Below the pieces are notes generated by a model. The model was not told the DNA's origin. It did no database searches and saw only the letters and a list, made by a program, of their open reading frames with translations. From positions 1-5,230 of the forward strand of contig JANTGQ010000118.1 in the NCBI GenBank assembly GCA_024762845.1: a DNA stretch of 5,230 nucleotides, read 5' to 3'. The position numbers were made by a program, and so were the translations under genes. This document shows positions 1 to 5,230 of the stretch, one piece after another (position 1 is the stretch's first letter; every line of letters begins with the position of its first letter). This stretch comes from Nitratifractor sp. (GTDB taxonomy: Bacteria; Campylobacterota; Campylobacteria; Campylobacterales; Sulfurovaceae).

Positions 1-318
1 GACTTTACTACACGAATTACAGATGCCTCTCTAGCCGCATTTGGGCTATGGGTATTAGGTTTTACGGTCTCCAAACTGGCAAGAAAAGAGTCGCTTGGGA
101 GTGCAGATATTATTGTTGCAGCAACAATGGCAGCTCTTTTGGGCTTTCCCGGATTTTTCGTAGCTATGTTTATTGCAGCACTCTTAGCTATAGTTCCATC
201 ACTCTTTGCAAAAGAGACAATGGTGCCCTTTGTACCCTTTTTAGCACTAGCAACACTAATAACTCTTCTTTTCAAAGAGAGTTTACTCCAATATTTAGAG
301 GCTATTATTTATGCTTAG
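1..318 (+). CDS. Prepilin peptidase (A24 family), C-terminal part
   Basis: The 3' end of a gene that begins before the window; 105 residues are readable in frame from base 1 to the TAG stop. The fragment matches the C-terminal half of type IV prepilin leader peptidases. These inner-membrane aspartyl proteases cut the leader from pilins and pseudopilins and, in many families, methylate the new N-terminus. Visible landmarks are an ITD segment leading into a membrane helix (residues 6-24), the second catalytic aspartate D36 in GSAD (the family norm is GxGD), a glycine/alanine-rich helix (37-69), and a VPFVPFLAL segment (75-83) matching the family's IPFGPFLAL region. The first catalytic aspartate and any zinc-binding domain lie outside the window. 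The gene overlaps the next one by 8 nt. From memory, the C. jejuni homologue Cj0825 is needed for natural transformation, so a competence or type II/IV pilus role is likely. The family call is firm; the biological role is inferred. Confidence 0.85.
   Translation, partial: DFTTRITDASLAAFGLWVLGFTVSKLARKESLGSADIIVAATMAALLGFPGFFVAMFIAALLAIVPSLFAKETMVPFVPFLALATLITLLFKESLLQYLEAIIYA
297..301 (+). promoter_or_regulatory. Ribosome binding site of the LptF/LptG-type gene
   Basis: AGAGG lies 9 nt before the ATG at 311, inside the last codons of the prepilin peptidase gene. It supports that ATG as the start and indicates translation coupled to the upstream gene. Confidence 0.5.
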
Positions 319-1315
319 ATCAAAACAGTATATTCTAAAAACTTTCTCAAAGAGTTTCTTAACTCTTTTTATACCATTTTATATAATAATTTCCCTCTCT
401 AACTTAATTTATATATCCCGTCTTTCATCTAGAATAACACTGAGTAGCAGTGACTTTTTAACATTCTATATGTTTATAACACCTGATATTATTTTTATCA
501 CTATACCGCTTACCTTTCTTGCAGCAACCATAAACACTTTTTCTAAACTATCTGAGAGTAATGAGATGATTGCACTCTTCTCTTTAGGAGTTCGACCAAA
601 AGAGATACTGAAGTCACTTCTTCCTCTGGCATCTCTTTTTACACTTCTTTTACTGATTATTGCTATATTTATTATTCCATACACAAGCCAGACTATGAAT
701 AACTTTAAACTTAAAAAGATTTATGAATCAAACTTAAAAATATTACCAAATTCCCTTAGTCAAGACTTTGGGAACCATCATGTTTTTATAAAAAAGAATA
801 TTGATGGTAATTTAGAAGATGTGACCATGTTTACACATCAAAAAAATAGCAACTTTCAAATACTCTTCTCCCAAAGTGGCAGTATTCAAAACCCAGATAA
901 TAAACGTAGTTTTCTCAACTTGGAAGATGGAACTATTTATCAAACCCAAAAAGAGAATCTGAAAATTATTAATTTTAAGGATATGAAACTATTTAATAAC
1001 GCAAAGTACTACTCCAATAAAGTGTTACCATTTAGAGAGTATTGGCTTAGAGATAGAGGTAAATTCTACTACTATACACTTTTAGCTATGACGCCGCTAC
1101 TTCTTTTTCTGTTTTATTTCTCTTTAGGGATTTACAATACTAGATACCAGATGAATCTCTCATCGTTATATATAATTCTAAGTATTATAATAGTCTATGT
1201 ACTCTCTATTATCGCAAAAAAACAGGTAAATGTATGTGTACCTATCTCTATTATATTTCTTTGGGTATTTTTATCTCTTCTTACCTATAACAGAAGAGTT
1301 GCAAACAGATACTAA
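311..1315 (+). CDS. LptF/LptG (YjgP/YjgQ) family LPS export permease
   Basis: A 334-residue inner-membrane protein of the LptF/LptG family. These proteins form the transmembrane part of the LptB2FG ABC transporter, which extracts lipopolysaccharide from the inner membrane and passes it to LptC and LptA. The layout is typical: three N-terminal helices (about 16-36, 54-75, 103-122), a hydrophilic region (about 123-250) corresponding to the periplasmic jellyroll domain, and three C-terminal helices (253-273, 284-302, 306-325). The family's conserved cytoplasmic stretch between TM2 and TM3 is present as a SESNEMIALFSLG segment at 81-93. The length is slightly below E. coli LptF/LptG (about 360). 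The ATG overlaps the end of the prepilin peptidase by 8 nt, and the next gene follows after 2 nt, so the three form one transcription unit. Whether it is LptF or LptG cannot be decided from the sequence alone; the partner permease and the ATPase LptB are not in this window. Confidence 0.88.
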   Translation: MLRSKQYILKTFSKSFLTLFIPFYIIISLSNLIYISRLSSRITLSSSDFLTFYMFITPDIIFITIPLTFLAATINTFSKLSESNEMIALFSLGVRPKEILKSLLPLASLFTLLLLIIAIFIIPYTSQTMNNFKLKKIYESNLKILPNSLSQDFGNHHVFIKKNIDGNLEDVTMFTHQKNSNFQILFSQSGSIQNPDNKRSFLNLEDGTIYQTQKENLKIINFKDMKLFNNAKYYSNKVLPFREYWLRDRGKFYYYTLLAMTPLLLFLFYFSLGIYNTRYQMNLSSLYIILSIIIVYVLSIIAKKQVNVCVPISIIFLWVFLSLLTYNRRVANRY

Positions 1316-1317
1316 AT

Positions 1318-2046
1318 ATGCGAATAAAGGCTACTATAAGCTATAACGGTGCAATGTTTTTAGGCTTCCAACGTCAAAAAAACTGTAGTAATACTGTTGC
1401 ACAAACATTTGAAAAGGCTCTTAAATCTGTTGGAATAGAAGGTAAAATATATGGTAGTGGCAGAACAGACAGAGGTGTCCATGCCACAGGGCAAGTAATA
1501 CATTTTGACATACCTTCGTTTTGGGAAAAGAAAGGTTTAGAGAGCCTGAAATATCAGTTAAACTCTAAATTGAGTTCTATAAAGATTAAATATCTCAAAG
1601 AGGTTGAACCAACATTTCATGCGCAGTATAGTGCAACAAATCGTATATACAGGTATATTATTAAACTATCAGAAGCATCAGTCTTTGAAGAGGAGTTTGT
1701 AAGCACCTACGAATTAGAACACCTTGAACTAATGGAGCAAGCACTTGAGCTCTATGTTGGACAACACGACTTTTCTTTTTTCAAAAAAGAGGGTTCACCA
1801 ACAAGTAGTAATATCCGCACAATAAGAAGAGTCGACACAGTTAAACTCAAAAAGTACTTCATAATATACTTCCATGCAGACGGCTATCTTCGCAGCCAGG
1901 TTAGAATGATGGTAGAGGGTGCTTTAAAGGTATCAAAGGGTGAGCTTACTCTTAAGCAACTTCAGCGTCAAATCGACGTAAAAGAGAGGTTTTTTACTAC
2001 ACTTGCAAAACCTCAGGGACTCTATCTCCATAGAGTCACATACTAA
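1318..2046 (+). CDS. truA: tRNA pseudouridine(38-40) synthase TruA
   Basis: A 242-residue TruA, the cytoplasmic enzyme that isomerises uridines 38-40 in the anticodon stem-loop of tRNAs. The hallmarks are present in order: SYNG near the N-terminus (8-11, family YDG), FLGFQRQ (14-20), the catalytic motif GRTDRGVHA with nucleophile D51 (48-56), FHAQYSA (100-106) followed by RIYRY (109-113) carrying the active-site tyrosine, YLRSQVRMMV (190-199) in place of the common FLxxMVR segment, and the C-terminal GLYLHRVTY (234-242). It is somewhat shorter than E. coli TruA (270), without loss of any motif. The start ATG lies 2 nt after the permease stop. No clear Shine-Dalgarno sequence precedes it, so translation probably depends on ribosomes leaving the upstream gene. 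It converges on hemJ with 4 bp between stops. The assignment is secure. Confidence 0.97.
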   Translation: MRIKATISYNGAMFLGFQRQKNCSNTVAQTFEKALKSVGIEGKIYGSGRTDRGVHATGQVIHFDIPSFWEKKGLESLKYQLNSKLSSIKIKYLKEVEPTFHAQYSATNRIYRYIIKLSEASVFEEEFVSTYELEHLELMEQALELYVGQHDFSFFKKEGSPTSSNIRTIRRVDTVKLKKYFIIYFHADGYLRSQVRMMVEGALKVSKGELTLKQLQRQIDVKERFFTTLAKPQGLYLHRVTY

Positions 2047-2050
2047 AAAT

Positions 2051-2485
2051 TTAAAATGGTTTTACCACTACAAAGATGACAATAGCAATCATAATAAGTG
2101 TTGGCACTTCATTATAAAATCTGTAAAATTTTCCTGGTTTGTAGTGTGGGTTATCGAGTAGTTTTTTTCTATGCATCTCCAAAGAGAAATGATAAGCAAT
2201 TAAAAGAAGTACAAAAAATATCTTTGCATGCATCCAGCCACCACTGCTTAGTATGCCACTATTTAAATAGAGCATTAAACTTCCACTCAATATAGTTGCC
2301 CACATTGCAGGGGTGCCAATATATTTAATAAGCTTATACTCCTGCACCTCTACAACACTTACAAAACCGCTATTATCAGCATTCTCACTATGGTAGACAT
2401 AGAGTCTTGGCTGATAAAAGAGCATTGCCATCCAACTTATAAAACTCATCACATGAAACGCCAATATCCAACTGTAATACTCCAA
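2051..2485 (-). CDS. hemJ: Protoporphyrinogen IX oxidase HemJ
   Basis: A 144-residue membrane protein of the HemJ (UPF0093) family, which oxidises protoporphyrinogen IX to protoporphyrin IX, the penultimate step of haem synthesis. Four membrane helices are predicted (about 5-23, 55-75, 86-104, 124-141). Family signatures include H11 in the first helix with W18, the FYQPRLYVYH segment (23-32), W84 with H86 and K88 before helix 3, YH at 98-99, and the very characteristic C-terminus with NEVPT (125-129) and VVKPF (140-144). Length is normal for the family. The start codon is TTG at 2485-2483. It is preferred because AAGGAG sits 7 nt before it, the next ATG would remove the conserved H11, and the protein then has family length. 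It begins one base after the nuclease stop codon, so it probably depends on the nuclease transcript, although the two functions are unrelated. Confidence 0.95.
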   Translation of the reverse strand: MEYYSWILAFHVMSFISWMAMLFYQPRLYVYHSENADNSGFVSVVEVQEYKLIKYIGTPAMWATILSGSLMLYLNSGILSSGGWMHAKIFFVLLLIAYHFSLEMHRKKLLDNPHYKPGKFYRFYNEVPTLIMIAIVIFVVVKPF

Positions 2486-2486
2486 C

Positions 2487-4112
2487 TTAATTCTCCTTAA
2501 CTATATCTTGTAAAGAGTAGACTATCAACTCTTTCTCGCCCTTATAGTACCCTATTTGAGCTTTTTTTATGTATAAATGGCTGTTTTTTGTCAAAAGTCC
2601 CTTTCTCTTCTGTTTCACAAAGAGTCGGTACCTCTTGGCTCCAACTCTAATATAGCGATCTTTGTAAATACCATGAATCTCTTTTACAATTTCACCTATA
2701 TTATTTAGATCACTTCTCATGAGTGTTGAACTAAAAGTAGGAATATAATCGTTGATGTCAACTGTTTTCTTATTCGCTACAATATCAAGGTCTGTAATCT
2801 CTTCGAGTTTATAGTATCGCTTCTTTTTATAGACCTTAAAATCGTAACACATTCCCTCTTCCAACCCTTCAGCACTTTTATAAAGAGTCACACTCCTAGA
2901 GTTGGGAGTGGACTTAATTACACCAATATCTCCTCTTTTATAGAGAAGGCATACATCTTTTAAGAGCACAGGAGATTTGAGATGTTTTAATTTTAAAAAC
3001 TCTTCCAAATTCACTTCGCTTTTAGTCAAAACATTATCTCCACTCTCCACTTTTGGAATAAAGAGCTTCCAGACTCTGTCTAAAAAGGTTTCATGTTTTA
3101 ACTCTGTTGCATTACTTGTTGTAAAGATTGCATAAAGTGGCAAATGGTCTGAGTATCCCTTTCCCATATGTTTTCCATTTTTGTAAACCCATCGGTTAAG
3201 ATTTGACTTTCTCCTCTTCTGAAAGAGATAAGCCTTTTTAAAAACTTTGAAACTTCCCTTTTTATACTCCCATCCCTTACCATTGACCATACTTGGAGAG
3301 ATTATAATAGAGTCTAATGCACTCTTTTTCCCATAAAAATCGTGACTCCACCTTTTACGGGCATCCACTTCACTCCATAAATTATAGTGATAGAGTGACT
3401 CTTTAGGTAAATCTTTATCTCTAAACTTAATTAATCTCTTTTTATAGTACGTTTGCAAGATAGTGTCAATTCCACAGACACCCCCAGTATCATTACTCTT
3501 AGCTGTAATATTTGTACACTCATTATAGTTACTGTTAAAGTCACCTAAAATTATATATTCACTCCCCTTTGGCAGCTTTTGTAATCGTGCCAGTAGCGCT
3601 TTAGCATACTTTAACCTCGCACTCTCTGCTGCTCTTTTAGAACGCCAATGGTTCGCAAAAATATGGAGTTTAGGCTCACTCTTAAGAGTTACATCTAAAA
3701 TATTCCTGTCACTTTTTGAGTTGCTGACAACTATATCTCTACTCTTTTTCAATGCTATTTTCGAGAGCATTGCAACCTGTATCGCACTCCCACGTTTATC
3801 AGTTATAGCTGAATAAGGGTAACTGCATCCAACCCTATTGAGACTACTCTGTAACTTTTTTAATGCATTTGGGTTCTCTACCTCCTCTAATGCAATTACG
3901 TCAGCATTCAAATCGCAGATAACCTGTGTAATATGCTCTAATTTTTTGCTAAAAGTGTTGTTGTTCCAGTTATGTCTATTTGGTTTATAGTCATCGTACT
4001 CTGTACTATTAAGTGTTAAATCAAAGAGGTTATCTACATTATAAGTAGCAACTTTTATTGTAGTAGCATATAAAATAAAGGGAATTATTGGTATTAAAAG
4101 TAGTTTTTTCAT
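2487..4112 (-). CDS. Secreted endonuclease/exonuclease/phosphatase-family protein with C-terminal extension
   Basis: A 541-residue protein. Residues 1-16 are a signal peptide (MKK, hydrophobic core, LYA before TT), so it is probably periplasmic or secreted. Residues about 18-332 form an EEP (DNase I-like) catalytic domain: YNVDNLFD (24-31), the metal-binding glutamate in LEEVEN (75-80, probably E77), IQVAMLSK (111-118), FANHWRSK (152-159), GDFNS (190-194), LDSIIIS (266-272) and SDHLP (321-325). All expected catalytic residues are present. The motif set is closest to extracellular nucleases of the ExeM/NucH kind, but a phosphodiesterase or phosphatase cannot be excluded. Residues about 340-541 are a lysine-rich extension with two beta-rich stretches that look like OB folds (about 380-446 and 460-537); this is inference. 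The ATG at 4112 is the first possible start, since an in-frame TAA lies at 4124-4122. No Shine-Dalgarno is seen. The physiological substrate is unknown; DNA degradation for nutrition or uptake is plausible. Confidence 0.85.
   Translation of the reverse strand: MKKLLLIPIIPFILYATTIKVATYNVDNLFDLTLNSTEYDDYKPNRHNWNNNTFSKKLEHITQVICDLNADVIALEEVENPNALKKLQSSLNRVGCSYPYSAITDKRGSAIQVAMLSKIALKKSRDIVVSNSKSDRNILDVTLKSEPKLHIFANHWRSKRAAESARLKYAKALLARLQKLPKGSEYIILGDFNSNYNECTNITAKSNDTGGVCGIDTILQTYYKKRLIKFRDKDLPKESLYHYNLWSEVDARKRWSHDFYGKKSALDSIIISPSMVNGKGWEYKKGSFKVFKKAYLFQKRRKSNLNRWVYKNGKHMGKGYSDHLPLYAIFTTSNATELKHETFLDRVWKLFIPKVESGDNVLTKSEVNLEEFLKLKHLKSPVLLKDVCLLYKRGDIGVIKSTPNSRSVTLYKSAEGLEEGMCYDFKVYKKKRYYKLEEITDLDIVANKKTVDINDYIPTFSSTLMRSDLNNIGEIVKEIHGIYKDRYIRVGAKRYRLFVKQKRKGLLTKNSHLYIKKAQIGYYKGEKELIVYSLQDIVKEN
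2493..2498 (-). promoter_or_regulatory. Ribosome binding site fixing the TTG start of hemJ
   Basis: AAGGAG on the minus strand with a 7-nt spacer to TTG at 2485-2483. It lies within the last codons of the upstream nuclease gene. This site decides the non-ATG start of hemJ. Confidence 0.75.
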
Positions 4113-4118
4113 AAAAAT

Positions 4119-4126
4119 ATTTTATC
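4119..4126 (-). promoter_or_regulatory. Possible -10 element for the nuclease-hemJ unit
   Basis: GATAAAAT on the minus strand, preceded by T-rich sequence and lying just after the terminator of the upstream operon. Campylobacterota sigma-70 promoters typically have a -10 box with T-rich upstream DNA and a poor -35 box. No -35 box is visible here (the expected position reads GGTCAC). A transcript start about 7 nt downstream would coincide with the ATG at 4112, giving a leaderless message. This is tentative. Confidence 0.25.
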
Positions 4127-4138
4127 TAAAGAGCAATT

Positions 4139-4169
4139 AAAAAGTGACCCTCTAAGAGAGCAAGGGTCA
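4139..4169 (-). terminator. Rho-independent terminator of the SUF operon
   Basis: On the minus strand a 7-bp perfect stem, TGACCCT (4169-4163) pairing with AGGGTCA (4151-4145), encloses an 11-nt loop. It is followed by C and a run of five T (4143-4139). It starts 29 nt after the stop codon of the DUF59 gene and separates the SUF operon from the nuclease gene. There is no T run on the plus-strand side, so it works in one direction only. Confidence 0.8.
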
Positions 4170-4198
4170 AATAGAGTGATAATTGGTAGAATAGTTAG

Positions 4199-4546
4199 CT
4201 ACAGTAATCCCATAGCTAATTTTGCCTCATCTGTCATTTTTTCCTGATTCCATGGCGGATCAAAAACAAGTTCTACATCAAGCTCAAGTAGATCTCCATC
4301 CATTCTATTTGGAATTGATTTAACCAAATCTACAATCACTTCGCTCATCGAACAGGTAGCAGATGTCAAAGTCATAACAACTTTACACTTATTAAGTTTA
4401 CTCACCTCATCTTTCCAGCAATCTACATCGTAAATAAGCCCTAAGTTATAGATATCAACCGGCAACTCCGGGTCATAAATCTTACCTAGCTCCTCTATTA
4501 CTTGCTCTCTTGTCTCCTCTGGAGTAACATCTCTTAAATCTGCCAT
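4199..4546 (-). CDS. DUF59/MIP18-family iron-sulfur cluster assembly factor (SufT-like)
   Basis: A 115-residue small cytoplasmic protein of the MIP18/DUF59 family, whose members (SufT, PaaD, eukaryotic CIA2) help mature iron-sulfur proteins. Seen here: a helical N-terminus (8-23), the family motif with DPELPVDIYNLGLIYDV (25-41), a beta strand leading to TSATCSMSE (61-69), where C65 is the conserved cysteine normally found in a TxPxC context, and the C-terminal signature FDPPW with MTDEAKLAMGLL (95-115). Length is normal for the short form of the family. It overlaps the sufE stop by 1 nt (TAATG) and has a strong AAGGAG 7 nt upstream. It is the last gene of the operon, before a terminator. Position beside sufD and sufE supports a role in cluster carriage or target delivery. 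PaaD itself is excluded by context. The symbol sufT is used for similar genes, but also for longer proteins, so it is left blank. Confidence 0.9.
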   Translation of the reverse strand: MADLRDVTPEETREQVIEELGKIYDPELPVDIYNLGLIYDVDCWKDEVSKLNKCKVVMTLTSATCSMSEVIVDLVKSIPNRMDGDLLELDVELVFDPPWNQEKMTDEAKLAMGLL

Positions 4547-4971
4547 TAGAGCTCTCCTTTGCTACATCTCGTAGCGTACAGATAGACCTTCTCCAAGAAA
4601 GATTGTAGACTCTTTTGACGCACTGGCGAAAGTAACTCTACAATGCCAAGTTCATTTAGCTTTTCTGGATCAAAGTTTAAAATATCACTTGCTTTTTTAT
4701 TACCAAAAATATCGAGTAGTAGCGTTAGCATCCCTTTTGCCATTTCGCTGCTTCCCTCGCCTCGCAAAATTAGAACACCATCTTTACACTCTCCAACAAG
4801 CCACGCTGGCGATGCACATCCAACAATAAATGTTGCATCATTTTTTTCACTCTCTGGCAATGTTGTATGGCGTTTCCCTAAATCGAATATATACTCTAGT
4901 TTTGCATTTGCATCTTCAAAAAGGTCAAAATCGCTCTTATACTCTGCTATTACCTCTTCAATTGTTTTCAC
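4546..4971 (-). CDS. sufE: Cysteine desulfuration protein SufE
   Basis: A 141-residue SufE. This cytoplasmic partner of the cysteine desulfurase SufS accepts persulfide sulfur and hands it to the SufBCD scaffold. The acceptor cysteine is C52 in the VGCASPAWL segment (50-58), equivalent to C51 of E. coli SufE. The N-terminus (IEEVIAEYKSDFDLF, 4-18) and the C-terminal segment with SPVRQKSLQSFLEKV (115-129) fit the family; the usual SPSRSNGL appears here as SPVRQKSL. A second cysteine (C136) lies close to the C-terminus. Length matches E. coli SufE (138). The start is GTG at 4971-4969, chosen because AGGAG lies 6 nt upstream and no other start gives a full-length protein. The gene overlaps sufD by 14 nt in another frame and the DUF59 gene by 1 nt. 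No sufS lies between sufD and sufE, unlike the E. coli sufABCDSE order. Confidence 0.95.
   Translation of the reverse strand: MKTIEEVIAEYKSDFDLFEDANAKLEYIFDLGKRHTTLPESEKNDATFIVGCASPAWLVGECKDGVLILRGEGSSEMAKGMLTLLLDIFGNKKASDILNFDPEKLNELGIVELLSPVRQKSLQSFLEKVYLYATRCSKGEL
4554..4559 (-). promoter_or_regulatory. Ribosome binding site of the DUF59 gene
   Basis: AAGGAG on the minus strand with a 7-nt spacer to the ATG at 4546-4544. It lies inside the last codons of sufE, consistent with coupled translation. Confidence 0.7.
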
Positions 4972-5230
4972 TTTTAGCTCCTAACATTAAATCTTCGCAT
5001 CCATGGCACGTCTCGAAGCACTCTAGTTCACTCTTTCCATAATAAGCTATCTCAAACTCACTATGTACTCTATCTCTAACGGCCTCATTCTCTATAGACT
5101 CTATAATCTCATTTGCAAATGCTAAAATTAACATTTTCTTCGCCTCGACTTGGCTAATACCGCGACTTTGTAAATAGAATAAATGCTTTGCATCTAACTG
5201 ACCTGTCGTAGAGCCATGGCTTGCTTCTAA
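4958..5230 (-). CDS. sufD: SufD, Fe-S cluster scaffold subunit, C-terminal part
   Basis: The last 90 codons of a gene running in from beyond position 5230, ending at TGA (4960-4958). The EASHGSTTGQLD segment (fragment residues 2-13), LFYLQSRGIS (17-26) and the following helix match the C-terminus of SufD. Compare E. coli EASHGCTVGQID and IFYLRSRGIN; the SufB version is clearly different. Fragment H5 aligns with E. coli His360, a residue at the SufB-SufD interface implicated in cluster assembly. SufD works with SufB and the ATPase SufC as the scaffold where new clusters are built. After the conserved part the protein continues about 22 residues beyond the E. coli end and contains C71, C75 and C78 (CFETCHGC). 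The stop lies 14 nt inside sufE, so the two genes are translationally coupled. sufB and sufC are expected upstream, outside the window. Confidence 0.92.
   Translation of the reverse strand, partial: LEASHGSTTGQLDAKHLFYLQSRGISQVEAKKMLILAFANEIIESIENEAVRDRVHSEFEIAYYGKSELECFETCHGCEDLMLGAKSENN
4978..4982 (-). promoter_or_regulatory. Ribosome binding site fixing the GTG start of sufE
   Basis: AGGAG on the minus strand, 6 nt before GTG at 4971-4969. It lies inside the sufD coding sequence and decides the non-ATG start of sufE. Confidence 0.7.

Noticed and set aside
48..338. Open frame overlapping the prepilin peptidase end in another frame
   Set aside because: The composition is not protein-like and it runs across the well-supported junction of the prepilin peptidase and permease genes.
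466..684. Minus-strand open frame inside the permease gene
   Set aside because: Antisense to the second and third membrane helices of the permease; no homology recognised.
2052..2064. TAAAA-tgg-TTTTA inverted repeat at the truA/hemJ junction
   Set aside because: Only five A-T pairs, no GC content and no following T run; it is the end of the hemJ coding sequence and would not form a stable terminator.
2098..2295. Open frame on the plus strand opposite hemJ
   Set aside because: Antisense to a conserved gene, no family resemblance, no ribosome binding site.
3098..3283. Minus-strand open frame within the nuclease gene, different frame
   Set aside because: Short, lies over the catalytic-domain coding region, and has no recognised motif; a frame shadow.
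3678..3689. 12-bp perfect palindrome ACTCTTAAGAGT inside the nuclease gene
   Set aside because: About one 12-bp palindrome is expected by chance in a window of this size and AT content, and it is built from the abundant CTCTT/AAGAG words. No sign of an operator.
2487..4112. Nuclease plus prepilin peptidase as one DNA-uptake system
   Set aside because: They are on opposite strands in separate transcription units with truA and hemJ between them. Adjacency alone does not support a joint system.
4643..5042. Open frames on the plus strand opposite sufE and sufD
   Set aside because: Low-complexity serine/leucine-rich translations antisense to clearly recognised SUF genes, without ribosome binding sites; shadows.

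Overview
The window looks like chromosomal DNA of a Campylobacterota (Epsilonproteobacteria) member. It is AT-rich and densely packed, with 1-14 nt overlaps between genes. A prepilin peptidase / LptF-type permease / truA cluster resembles, from memory, the order Cj0825-Cj0826-Cj0827 in Campylobacter jejuni. The SUF iron-sulfur genes argue for a free-living Sulfurimonas/Sulfurovum-type relative rather than Helicobacter or Campylobacter, which rely mainly on NifS/NifU. This placement is inference; no rRNA or other marker is present.

Layout. Positions 1-2046 (+ strand) carry the C-terminal end of a type IV prepilin peptidase, an LptF/LptG-family permease overlapping it by 8 nt, and truA 2 nt further on. 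Positions 2051-4112 (- strand) carry a secreted endonuclease/exonuclease/phosphatase (EEP) protein followed, one base after its stop, by hemJ, which starts at TTG. hemJ and truA converge with only 4 bp between their stop codons. Positions 4139-4169 hold a Rho-independent terminator on the - strand. Positions 4199-5230 (- strand) carry the end of a SUF operon: the C-terminus of SufD, SufE (GTG start, 14 nt overlap with sufD) and a DUF59/MIP18 protein (1 nt overlap with sufE).

How the genes work together. SufD, SufE and the DUF59 protein belong to one process, iron-sulfur cluster assembly, and are translationally coupled. The permease (LPS export), TruA (tRNA pseudouridylation) and the prepilin peptidase (pilin-like protein maturation) are functionally unrelated but co-transcribed. 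HemJ (haem synthesis) is probably translated from the nuclease transcript.

No RNA gene, CRISPR array, insertion sequence or phage element was seen, and no gene-free stretch exceeds 90 bases. I did not find a clearly new multi-gene system. The points most worth a second look are the two-part C-terminal extension of the secreted nuclease, the cysteine-rich tail of SufD, the GxAD active-site variant of the prepilin peptidase, and a strong excess of the word AAAGAG/CTCTTT.
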